Assembly (NCBI GenBank): GCA_964369775.1
Contig: CAYJHQ010000028.1
Span: forward strand, 1 to 33,362
DNA length: 33,362 nt
Direction: 5' to 3'
Origin: CAUPWF01 sp964369775
Lineage (GTDB): Bacteria > Bacillota > Clostridia > Lachnospirales > Lachnospiraceae
Positions 1 to 7,007 of this stretch are shown here, piece by piece. The first letter of the stretch is position 1. Every line of letters starts with the position of its first letter. The notes beneath the pieces were generated by a model. It saw only the letters and a list, made by a program, of their open reading frames with translations, was not told the origin of the DNA and did no database searches. The position numbers and the translations under genes were made by a program.

Positions 1-173
1 AAGGGATTCCGAGGTTCTGCTATTAAATTAAATTTGAGGAAGTGTCAAACTCCCGATTTCATGCGATGATAGTATCTGTATTTTCTATTGTGATGTTCAC
101 AACCGTTGTTCAAGGGCTCACGGTTGAAAAACATTATAGGAGTTTGAAAAAACGCTTGACACACAAGGGATAG
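1..173 (+). pseudogene. 3' end of a NhaP/CPA1-like cation:proton antiporter gene, clipped and frame-disrupted
   Basis: In the frame ending at the TAG at 171-173, the translation from about 27 onwards reads as a hydrophobic helix with the motif FTTVVQGLT followed by a basic tail. This is the typical last membrane helix and C-terminus of CPA1 (NhaP-type) sodium or potassium/proton antiporters. Upstream, the same frame has a TAA at 24-26. A different frame (starting at base 1) reads GFRGSA, which resembles the conserved G-L-R-G motif that lies roughly 30 residues before this helix in the family. The two halves are therefore in different frames, suggesting a frameshift or small deletion (or a sequence error). 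Only about 25 bases of the upstream half are visible, so the diagnosis is tentative. The -35 element of the rplM promoter lies inside the end of this frame. Confidence 0.5.
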
Positions 174-184
174 TGTACTATAAT
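156..184 (+). promoter_or_regulatory. Sigma-A type promoter of rplM-rpsI
   Basis: TTGACA at 156-161 and TATAAT at 179-184 are separated by 17 bases: both hexamers are perfect consensus. Transcription would start near 190, giving a leader of about 105 bases before rplM. The promoter overlaps the end of the upstream antiporter-like reading frame. Confidence 0.88.
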
Positions 185-190
185 AACTCG

Positions 191-250
191 GTACGAGAGA
201 TAGCAAACGAAATGCACCAATGCCCCGGAGCAGATGTTTGATCTCGAAAA
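191..250 (+). promoter_or_regulatory. Structured 5' leader of rplM, candidate L13 autoregulatory leader
   Basis: The transcribed leader contains nested complementary segments: CGAGA (194-198) with TCTCG (242-246), and CAAAC (204-208) with GTTTG (236-240), with an asymmetric internal loop GATAG on the 5' side. Further TGC/GCA pairing is possible in the apical part (213-232). Firmicutes commonly carry an L13 leader RNA at exactly this place, which is thought to bind excess L13 and reduce expression. I did not compare this sequence with the Rfam model, so the family assignment rests on position and pairing. Confidence 0.5.
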
Positions 251-299
251 ATATTGACTGAAACAAAACAAGAATAACATTAATATAGGAGGTATGACC

Positions 300-728
300 A
301 TGAAAACTTTTATGGCTAATCCAGATAAGATTGAAAGAAAATGGTATGTAGTAGATGCTGAAGGATGTACATTAGGACGTTTGACTTCAGAGATTGCAAA
401 AGTATTAAGAGGAAAGAATAAAGCAGAATATACACCACACGTTGACACAGGTGATTATGTAGTTGTAATCAATGCAGAAAAGATTAAAGTAACAGGTAAG
501 AAATTAGATCAAAAGATTTATTACAATCACTCTGATTATGTAGGTGGAATGAGAGAGACTACATTAAAAGAAATGATGGCTAAAAAACCTGAGAGAGTAA
601 TCGAACTTGCTGTTAAAGGAATGCTTCCAAAAGGACCTTTGGGAAGACAAATGTACAAAAAATTACACGTATACGCTGGACCAGAGCATAATCAAGCAGC
701 TCAAAAACCAGAAGTATTGACATTTTAG
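300..728 (+). CDS. rplM: Large ribosomal subunit protein L13 (uL13)
   Basis: This encodes a 142-residue protein of the 50S subunit, an early assembly protein that binds 23S rRNA. The N-terminus (MKTFMANP followed by ERKWYVVDAEGCTLGRL) and the C-terminal half with GMLPKGPLGR and KLHVYAGPEHNQAAQKP are the recognisable L13 signatures. An ATG at 294 is only one base from the AGGAGG at 287-292, too close to be used. The ATG at 300 has a seven-base spacing and matches the family start, so it was chosen. It is followed after 25 bases by rpsI, the standard L13-S9 pair, and preceded by a strong promoter and a structured leader. Confidence 0.97.
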   Translation: MKTFMANPDKIERKWYVVDAEGCTLGRLTSEIAKVLRGKNKAEYTPHVDTGDYVVVINAEKIKVTGKKLDQKIYYNHSDYVGGMRETTLKEMMAKKPERVIELAVKGMLPKGPLGRQMYKKLHVYAGPEHNQAAQKPEVLTF

Positions 729-753
729 GAAAGGTTGAAAGGAGGAAATTTAA

Positions 754-1146
754 ATGGCTAGCACAAAATTCTACGGAACTGGAAGAAGAAAGAAATCAAT
801 TGCAAGAGTATACTTAGTACCTGGAACAGGTAAAGTTACAATAAATAAAAGAGATATCGATGAGTATTTAGGGTTAGAAACTTTAAAAGTTGTTGTACGT
901 CAACCACTTGTTGCGACAGAAACAAATGATAAGTATGATGTAATCGTTAACGTTCACGGAGGTGGATACACTGGACAAGCTGGTGCAATCCGTCACGGAA
1001 TCGCAAGAGCGTTACTTCAAGCAGATGGAGAGTTCAGACCAACACTTAAGAAAGCTGGATACCTAACTCGTGATCCACGTATGAAAGAGCGTAAGAAATA
1101 CGGTCTTAAAGCAGCTCGTAGAGCACCTCAGTTCTCTAAGAGATAA
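754..1146 (+). CDS. rpsI: Small ribosomal subunit protein S9 (uS9)
   Basis: This encodes a 130-residue 30S subunit protein whose C-terminal tail reaches the P-site tRNA. The sequence has the S9 signatures: GTGRRKKSIARV near the start, the GGGYTGQAGAIRHGIARAL stretch in the middle and the basic end finishing in FSKR, the universally conserved tail. Length is exactly typical. An AAAGGAGG sequence sits at a good distance before the ATG. It is the second gene of the rplM-rpsI operon and is followed within 10 bases by a hairpin terminator. Confidence 0.97.
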   Translation: MASTKFYGTGRRKKSIARVYLVPGTGKVTINKRDIDEYLGLETLKVVVRQPLVATETNDKYDVIVNVHGGGYTGQAGAIRHGIARALLQADGEFRPTLKKAGYLTRDPRMKERKKYGLKAARRAPQFSKR

Positions 1147-1155
1147 TATGTATTT

Positions 1156-1183
1156 AAAAGGCTTCCAGCAATGGAAGTCTTTT
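1156..1183 (+). terminator. Rho-independent terminator after rpsI
   Basis: AAAAGGCTTCCA (1156-1167), loop GCAA, and TGGAAGTCTTTT (1172-1183) form a 12-bp stem with one G-U pair. The tail after the stem (GGTTTA) is short, so it may be leaky and allow some readthrough into the Gx/ApbE gene 40 bases on. Confidence 0.7.
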
Positions 1184-1226
1184 GGTTTATACAGGAGTGA
1201 ATTAATGTTAATAATAGAGGTTGGTT

Positions 1227-2711
1227 ATGAGAAAAAAAGTGGCAGTTTTAAGTATGTATATCGCTCTTGGTATCATATTCAGCTACCTAGAACTTCTGAT
1301 TCCCTTTCATATAGGGATTCCGGGGGTTAAACTAGGACTTGCTAATATAGTAGTGCTTCTAGCGCTTTATCAGTTGGGTGAGAAAGAAGCTTTAACAATA
1401 TCATTGTTGAGGGTGTTGTTAGTTGGCTTGATGTTTGGGAATTTATTTATTATATTGTATAGTATGGCAGGATGCTGCCTAAGTTTTCTAGTTATGAAAA
1501 TATTGTATAAGAGTAAACAGATAAGCGTCATAGGTGTTAGCATGGCTGGGGCAGTATCTCACAATGTAGGGCAGTTGGTAGTTGCTATGTTAGTGATGGA
1601 AAGCCTAAACCTTCTCTATTACTTTTCTGTGTTGTTGATAGCAGGACTAATAACAGGGGCGGTAACGGGTGTGATTGTAAAAGAGACGAAAAAGAGATTG
1701 AAATTCACGCTATTTTTTCTTTTATTAATGATAACAGGGTGTGGGAGTTCGACTGAGGAAATTGAACCTAGTGCTGAAGAACAAACGACTTTTTTTGCGA
1801 TGAATACAGTTATGAATGTAAAGCTAGGCGAAGAAAATCAAGAGTTGCTAAGTGAGATTGAAGATACAGTGGTGGATTTAGAGAAGGAATTATCTGTTAC
1901 AGATTCGAACAGTGCAATATATATATTGAATAAAGAGAAAAAGTCAGTGCTACCAGATGAAGCGTTGAATGTTCTAGAATATGCTATCGAATTGGCAAAA
2001 TTGACAGAGGGAAATTATGATCCTACTATTTACCCGATTGTAAAGTTGTGGGGGTTTACAACAGATGACTACAAAGTGCCAAAGCAGGCAGAGATAGAAG
2101 AACTGCTTTATTATGTTAATTTTAGTCATGTAAATATTCAAGGAAGTGAAGTTACACTAGAAGGAAACGCAGAAGTTGATTTTGGAGGTGTGGCAAAGGG
2201 ATATGTATCAGATCTGATTGTGGAGGAAATCGAAAAAGCAGAAGTAGAGAGCGCATTAATAGAACTAGGTGGAAATGTTTATGCACATGGGAAAAAGGCT
2301 GATGGAAGCAAGTGGACAATCGGAGTTAAAAGCCCAGTAAAAGGAGATGTTTTAGGCGCATTGCAAATTGAGGATAAAGCGGTGGTTACTTCTGGTGGAT
2401 ATGAGCGATATTTTGAAGGAGAAGATGAAGAGATATATTGGCATATCATGAATCCTATGACAGGGCATCCGGCTAAGAATGAATTGCAATCTGTTACGAT
2501 AGTCAGTGATTCGGGCGCGTATGCAGATGGATTATCAACAGCACTTTTTGTGATGGGGAAAGAGAAGGCAATTCAGTTTTGGGAAAATCACAAAGATTTT
2601 GATGTGATATTAGTCACAGAGGAGGATGTATATATCACTGAGGGAATTAAATCTACATTTGCATTAGAAAGTGAATATAATCACATGAGACTGACTGTGA
2701 TAGATAAATAA
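1227..2711 (+). CDS. Gx-transporter-like membrane domain fused to ApbE FAD:protein FMN transferase
   Basis: The 494-residue product has two parts. Residues 1 to about 155 are very hydrophobic, with about five or six helices, and match the Gx transporter family (Pfam Hpre_diP_synt_I, historically called heptaprenyl diphosphate synthase component I). Residues about 185-494 are an ApbE domain, which transfers FMN from FAD to a Thr/Ser of target flavoproteins such as Rnf/Nqr subunits. It shows a GGVAKGYVSD segment, IELGGN, VTSGGYERYF, HIMNPMTGHPA and ADGLSTALFVMG. Between them lies K-R-L-K, a hydrophobic helix and the lipobox LMITGC with Cys at residue 172. An in-frame TTG at 1698 could begin a stand-alone ApbE lipoprotein. 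The ATG at 1227 has AGAGG six bases upstream; the TTG at 1221 does not. In related bacteria these are usually two neighbouring genes, so this is a true fusion or a lost stop codon. Confidence 0.85.
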   Translation: MRKKVAVLSMYIALGIIFSYLELLIPFHIGIPGVKLGLANIVVLLALYQLGEKEALTISLLRVLLVGLMFGNLFIILYSMAGCCLSFLVMKILYKSKQISVIGVSMAGAVSHNVGQLVVAMLVMESLNLLYYFSVLLIAGLITGAVTGVIVKETKKRLKFTLFFLLLMITGCGSSTEEIEPSAEEQTTFFAMNTVMNVKLGEENQELLSEIEDTVVDLEKELSVTDSNSAIYILNKEKKSVLPDEALNVLEYAIELAKLTEGNYDPTIYPIVKLWGFTTDDYKVPKQAEIEELLYYVNFSHVNIQGSEVTLEGNAEVDFGGVAKGYVSDLIVEEIEKAEVESALIELGGNVYAHGKKADGSKWTIGVKSPVKGDVLGALQIEDKAVVTSGGYERYFEGEDEEIYWHIMNPMTGHPAKNELQSVTIVSDSGAYADGLSTALFVMGKEKAIQFWENHKDFDVILVTEEDVYITEGIKSTFALESEYNHMRLTVIDK

Positions 2712-2752
2712 AAAGATGCTTTTGCTACAAAAATGTAACAGAAGCATCTTTT
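2711..2752. terminator. Bidirectional terminator between the Gx/ApbE gene and trxA
   Basis: AAAAGATGCTTTTG (2711-2724) pairs with CAGAAGCATCTTTT (2739-2752), a 14-bp stem with one G-U pair. Inside it TACA and TGTA can extend the stem. It has an A-run on one side and a T-run on the other, so it can end transcription from both convergent genes. Confidence 0.85.
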
Positions 2753-2766
2753 GTATTATAAAGAAG

Positions 2767-3075
2767 TTATTGTATAAATGCTAAAATCTCTTCTTTTGAG
2801 ATTACGCCGATAGACGTTTTTGCGACTCCTCCATCTTTAAATAAAGCAAGTGTTGGTACGCTTAATACCCTGTATTTTCTAGCTAACTCAGGTTCTGCTG
2901 AAATATCGATTTTTCCAATTTTTACACCTTCAGCTACTTTAGCTACTTCGTCTACTACTGGAGAAAGCATCTTACAAGGTCCGCACCAATCAGCCCAAAA
3001 GTCAATGAGTACTGGAGTGTCAGATTGAATCACCTCTTGTTCAAAATTATCCTTAGTTATAGTTATGATAGACAT
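2767..3075 (-). CDS. trxA: Thioredoxin
   Basis: This is the only clear minus-strand gene in the window. It encodes a 102-residue cytoplasmic thiol-disulfide oxidoreductase. The product has the WCGPCK active site after DFWADW, the cis-proline segment VPTLALFKDG and the usual compact thioredoxin length. The reading frame is open for 29 further codons upstream, but the hydrophobic extension lacks a ribosome binding site. The ATG at 3075 is preceded by AAGGAGG (3081-3087 on the + strand, reading CCTCCTT) at five bases and gives the family-typical start MSIITITKDNF. It is transcribed divergently from the GTPase gene and converges with the Gx/ApbE gene. Confidence 0.95.
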   Translation of the reverse strand: MSIITITKDNFEQEVIQSDTPVLIDFWADWCGPCKMLSPVVDEVAKVAEGVKIGKIDISAEPELARKYRVLSVPTLALFKDGGVAKTSIGVISKEEILAFIQ

Positions 3076-3118
3076 AAAGTCCTCCTTCCAAATGAATACA
3101 ATAAAGTAATATGTGCTA

Positions 3119-3147
3119 ATTGTAATAAAAAAAACTAGGAATGTCAA
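3119..3147 (-). promoter_or_regulatory. Promoter of trxA
   Basis: On the minus strand TTGACA (3142-3147) is followed after 17 bases by TACAAT (3119-3124). The start of transcription would fall about 30-40 bases before the trxA start codon. Confidence 0.8.
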
Positions 3148-3229
3148 TGGATGCGCATACAATACTGAGGAGATATGTGATATACTAATTTTGTTAAAAT
3201 TGAACTTGTTGGGATGAGGTTGTTAGATA

Positions 3230-5854
3230 ATGGATAAAAAGAAGATTGTAGTGGGGATATTGGCGCATGTAGATGCAGGAAAAACTACACTTGCAGAAAA
3301 TATACTGTTTGAGACAGGTGCAATTCGTACCGTCGGACGAGTAGATAATAGAGATACATTTCTGGATACCCATGAAATAGAAAGGGAGAGAGGGATTACG
3401 GTATTTTCAAAGCAAGCGGTATTGCAGATTGGAGAGTATCAAATTACACTCTTAGATACGCCGGGACACATAGATTTTTCCACAGAGATGGAACGAACAT
3501 TGCGAGTAATGGATTATGCAATTTTGGTAATTAGTGCAACGGATGGTGTGCAGAGCCATGTGCAGACTCTTTGGAGATTACTAAAAGCTTATTGTATTCC
3601 TGTATTTATTTTTGTAAACAAGATGGATCAGAATAGAATAGGGAAAGAAGAAGTCATCAAACAATTGAAAGAGAGGTTGGGTGAGGGGTGCATATCTTTT
3701 GATACTTCCAGTGAAACAGTGGAGACATTGGAAGAAATTTCTCTATTAGATGAAAACTATTTGGAATATTTTTTGGAACACAATGAACTGAAAACGGAAA
3801 TGATTAGTAAAGCTATTCAAAAGCGTAAGTTATTTCCATGCTTTTTTGGATCTGCCTTAAAGAGGGATGGGGTGAAAGTGTTCATAGAGGGAGTGGCAAA
3901 ATATGTAGAGTTGCCTAAGGCTAAAGAAGCCTTTGGTGCGGTTGTATTTAAGGTGTCAAGAGATGAAAGAGGTGGAAGGCTGACACATATAAAAATCACA
4001 GGAGGGCGATTAACAGTTAAACAAGTGATAAACCATCAAAGTGGTGGTGAGGATTATGAGGAGAAAGTTGATCAGATTCGAATATATAATGGGAACTCAT
4101 ACGAGATGGTAAAAGAGCTAGAAGCGGGTGGAGTGTGTGCTGTTACAGGTCTCGAACATACGTGGATAGGAGAAGGGCTGGGAAAAGAAGATGATTGGGA
4201 GATGTCATTGATTGAACCGGTTTTGAATTATAATATTATATTGCCTGCAGATGTGAATATATATGAATTTTATTTGAAATTAAAAAAGCTAGAAGAGGAA
4301 GAACCTCATTTAAAGACGCTGTGGAAAGAGCGCGAATTTAAGATAAATGTGAAAGTAATGGGAGAGATACAGCTTGAGATTCTGAAAAGAGAGATATTTG
4401 ACAGATATCAAGTTGAAGTTGAGTTTGGTGAAGAGAAAATCACTTATAAAGAATCTATAGCAGATACAGTGGTGGGGATAGGTCATTTTGAACCACTTAG
4501 ACACTATGCGGAAGTTCATTTATTGATAGAACCAGGAGAGAGAGGTTCTGGAATTAAAGTAGGGACTAATTGTAGTGAAGAAATACTAGGAAAGAATTGG
4601 CAACATTTGATTATGCATCACATTCAAGAAAAAAATCATAAAGGCGCTTTGCTAGGAGAAGTATTAACGGATGTTGAGATAACGGTGGTAGCAGGAAAGT
4701 CCCATTTAAAACATACAGAAGGAGGCGACTTCCGCCAAGCGACATATCGTGCGATTAGACAAGGGGTGATGCAAGCAGAGGGAATGATACTTGAACCCGT
4801 TTATCGATTTGAGATAGAAGTGCCAACAGAGCTGACTGGGCGAGTGTTGACAGATATTCAACGAATGAAAGGGCGATTTGATGATCCGATTATAGAAGGT
4901 GAAAGTGTTTGTATAAAAGGGGTAGCGCCTGTAGCAACTATGCGGTTTTACCATCGAGAGGTAGTGTCGTTTAGCAAAGGATTTGGTAGATTGAATTGTG
5001 TGCTAGCAGGGTATGAAAAGTGTCATAATCCAGAAGGAATTATTAAGCAATATGGATACAATCCAGAAGAAGATATAGAAAATCCTGCAGATTCAATCTT
5101 TTGTGCAAATGGAGCCGGTTACAATGTGAATTGGAAAGAGGTGAGGAATTGTGCGCATGTCGAGTACAAAATTGAAGGAGAGTTGGAATTGCCTCAGGAA
5201 TATTTAGGGGGAGAAAATTTTCTTGAGGATGAACTGTGGATAGATGAAGAAGAGATAGAAGAAATAATGATGAGAACCTTCGCGTCAAATAAGAAGACAA
5301 CACGAAAATATATAAAGAAGAAGACTATTCAAGCCATATCCCCGTCTTATAGCACGAGTAAACGGGTAGTGGAAAAAACGAAGAAGGACAAGTATCTGTT
5401 GGTAGACGGATATAATATCATTTTTGCATGGGATGAGTTAAAAGAATTAGCGAAGATTAATATTGATGCAGCTCGCGATCGTCTAATTGATATGATGAGT
5501 GATTATAGAGGGTATAATCAAACAAATCTTATCATCGTGTTTGATGGTTATAAAGTAAAGGGGAATTTAGGTAGTGTGTATCAGTATCACAATATTCATG
5601 TGATTTATACGAAAGAAGCTGAAACGGCTGATACTTATATCGAACGAACTGTCCAAAAAATAGGGAGAGATAATGATGTGACTGTAGCTACTTCTGATGC
5701 GATGGAGCAGATGATAATCATGGGGCAAGGGGCAAAAAGATTATCTGCGAATAATCTGTGGGAGGAATTACAAAGACTTAAAAAAGAAGCTAAAGAGGTA
5801 TATGATAAGAACATGAAAAAGGAAAAAATGAATATTTTAGGAGATTATTTATAA
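3230..5854 (+). CDS. EF-G/TetM-like translational GTPase fused to a Rae1/YacP-type NYN ribonuclease domain
   Basis: The 874-residue product starts with a full translational GTPase: P-loop AHVDAGKT (12-19), switch I RGITV (54-58), DTPGH (76-80), NKMD (130-133) and SAL (208-210). EF-G-like domains II-V run to about residue 680. The overall layout follows the ribosomal protection proteins (TetM/TetO). However, the domain IV loop that in TetM reads YSPVSTPADF is here KHTEGGDFR (494-502), so tetracycline protection is doubtful. A lysine-rich linker (about 685-720) leads to a NYN/PIN-like domain (721 to about 850) that matches Rae1 (YacP), the ribosome-associated endonuclease of Bacillus. It keeps LLVDGYN with D726, IVFDGY with D772, ETAD with D801 and VATSD with D823. 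It is a cytoplasmic, ribosome-acting protein. The start has GAGG ten bases upstream, and the gene stands alone. Whether it cuts mRNA in the A site is inference from the two domains. Confidence 0.88.
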   Translation: MDKKKIVVGILAHVDAGKTTLAENILFETGAIRTVGRVDNRDTFLDTHEIERERGITVFSKQAVLQIGEYQITLLDTPGHIDFSTEMERTLRVMDYAILVISATDGVQSHVQTLWRLLKAYCIPVFIFVNKMDQNRIGKEEVIKQLKERLGEGCISFDTSSETVETLEEISLLDENYLEYFLEHNELKTEMISKAIQKRKLFPCFFGSALKRDGVKVFIEGVAKYVELPKAKEAFGAVVFKVSRDERGGRLTHIKITGGRLTVKQVINHQSGGEDYEEKVDQIRIYNGNSYEMVKELEAGGVCAVTGLEHTWIGEGLGKEDDWEMSLIEPVLNYNIILPADVNIYEFYLKLKKLEEEEPHLKTLWKEREFKINVKVMGEIQLEILKREIFDRYQVEVEFGEEKITYKESIADTVVGIGHFEPLRHYAEVHLLIEPGERGSGIKVGTNCSEEILGKNWQHLIMHHIQEKNHKGALLGEVLTDVEITVVAGKSHLKHTEGGDFRQATYRAIRQGVMQAEGMILEPVYRFEIEVPTELTGRVLTDIQRMKGRFDDPIIEGESVCIKGVAPVATMRFYHREVVSFSKGFGRLNCVLAGYEKCHNPEGIIKQYGYNPEEDIENPADSIFCANGAGYNVNWKEVRNCAHVEYKIEGELELPQEYLGGENFLEDELWIDEEEIEEIMMRTFASNKKTTRKYIKKKTIQAISPSYSTSKRVVEKTKKDKYLLVDGYNIIFAWDELKELAKINIDAARDRLIDMMSDYRGYNQTNLIIVFDGYKVKGNLGSVYQYHNIHVIYTKEAETADTYIERTVQKIGRDNDVTVATSDAMEQMIIMGQGAKRLSANNLWEELQRLKKEAKEVYDKNMKKEKMNILGDYL

Positions 5855-6002
5855 TATTTATTGAAAAGTAGTGAATAACGTGCATATTCTTAAGGAAAAA
5901 GTAGTTGAATAAGATGAAATGATGTATAATTACGTGTTATAATAAGCAATCAAATAAAATGTGTGACAAGATTAATTCTTGTAGGAAAAGGATGAGGATT
6001 CT

Positions 6003-7007
6003 ATGAAATATTATTGTGCCCCGATGGAAGGTGTGAATGTTGCCCTCTATAGAAATATTCATAAAGAGATGTTTAGTGGAGTAGACAAATACTTTGCGCC
6101 GTTTATAGTGCCAAATGACGGTATGAAGTCAAAAAAGAAGCAATTACAAGATGTATGGCCAGAGAGGAATAAGGATATTCCGCTAATACCGCAGATTATG
6201 ACTAATAAAGCGGAAGATTTTATAAGAACAGCATATGAGATGAAAGAATTAGGGTATGATGAAGTGAATTTGAACCTAGGTTGCCCATCGGGAACAGTTG
6301 TTTCAAAAAAAAGAGGTTCGGGATTTTTAGCCTATCCAGAAGAGCTGGATCAATTTTTATATGAGGTTTTTGAGAAAGTAGATATTAAGGTGTCGGTGAA
6401 GACTAGATTAGGTGTAGAAGAGCCAGAAGAGTTTTACCGGTTGTTTGAAATTTTGAATCAGTATGAGATGGAAGAGTTGATTGTCCATCCACGAACCAGG
6501 AAAGATATGTATAAATTACCGCCAAATGGTGTGATTTTGGGTGAGGTTATTGAGAAAAGTAAAAATAAGGTGTGTTATAACGGCGATGTGTTTACACCGG
6601 AATCTTTTGAGACTGTAAAGGGGAAGTATCCAAGTGCTCATGCGGTGATGTTTGGGCGAGGGCTTATAGCGAATCCTGCATTGATTCGAGAAGTGAAGGA
6701 ACAAAGAGTATTACAAAAATGGGAACTTCGATTGTTGCACGATAAAATACTGGAAGCTTATGAAGAAAGATTATCTGGAGAGACACATGTGCTTTATCGT
6801 ATGAAAGAGTACTGGTACTATATGGTTCATAGTTTCATTCATCATAAGTATTATAGTAAGAAGATTAAAAAGACGCAAAGGCTTCATGCGTATAAAGAAT
6901 TGATGAAGGAAGTCTTTGGGGAGTTAGAAGTTGGAGGGTACTTCCAACCTTATAAGGATGTTAAAGAAGAAAGAGAGAGTATTTGGTTTGAGGGAACGGC
7001 TAACTGA
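6003..7007 (+). CDS. dus: tRNA-dihydrouridine synthase
   Basis: This encodes a 334-residue FMN enzyme that reduces uridines in the D-loop of tRNA. The TIM barrel starts with YYCAPMEGV, carries the catalytic cysteine in NLGCPSGTV (C94), then SVKTRLGVE, IVHPRTR, YNGDVFT and MFGRGLIANPALI, the FMN-phosphate binding end. The C-terminal part is a helical tRNA-binding domain with basic residues. Length is typical of the family; I cannot say whether it is of the DusB or another subgroup. GATGAGG precedes the ATG. Its end overlaps the start of the greA-like gene, which suggests a two-gene operon. A TATAAT at 5938-5943 may be the -10 element, but no good -35 is seen. Confidence 0.93.
   Translation: MKYYCAPMEGVNVALYRNIHKEMFSGVDKYFAPFIVPNDGMKSKKKQLQDVWPERNKDIPLIPQIMTNKAEDFIRTAYEMKELGYDEVNLNLGCPSGTVVSKKRGSGFLAYPEELDQFLYEVFEKVDIKVSVKTRLGVEEPEEFYRLFEILNQYEMEELIVHPRTRKDMYKLPPNGVILGEVIEKSKNKVCYNGDVFTPESFETVKGKYPSAHAVMFGRGLIANPALIREVKEQRVLQKWELRLLHDKILEAYEERLSGETHVLYRMKEYWYYMVHSFIHHKYYSKKIKKTQRLHAYKELMKEVFGELEVGGYFQPYKDVKEERESIWFEGTAN

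Noticed and set aside
1..48. A minus-strand promoter, TTGACA-N17-TAATAG, pointing out of the left end
   Set aside because: The spacing fits, but the region reads as the end of an antiporter-like gene on the + strand and nothing to the left is visible to support transcription that way.
45..147. Nested inverted repeats (TCAAACTCC/GGAGTTTGA and AACCGT/ACGGTT) as a structured RNA or transposon end
   Set aside because: The same bases encode a convincing antiporter-like helix. The arms are short and far apart, and no target duplication is seen.
3230..5854. Tetracycline resistance gene
   Set aside because: The overall domain layout is TetM-like, but the key domain IV loop is absent and a nuclease domain is attached. 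There is no sign of a mobile element around it.
5855..6002. A clear promoter or small gene in the 148-base gap before dus
   Set aside because: Two TATAAT-like hexamers (5925-5930 and 5938-5943) are visible but neither has a credible -35 at 16-18 bases, and no short frame has a ribosome binding site.
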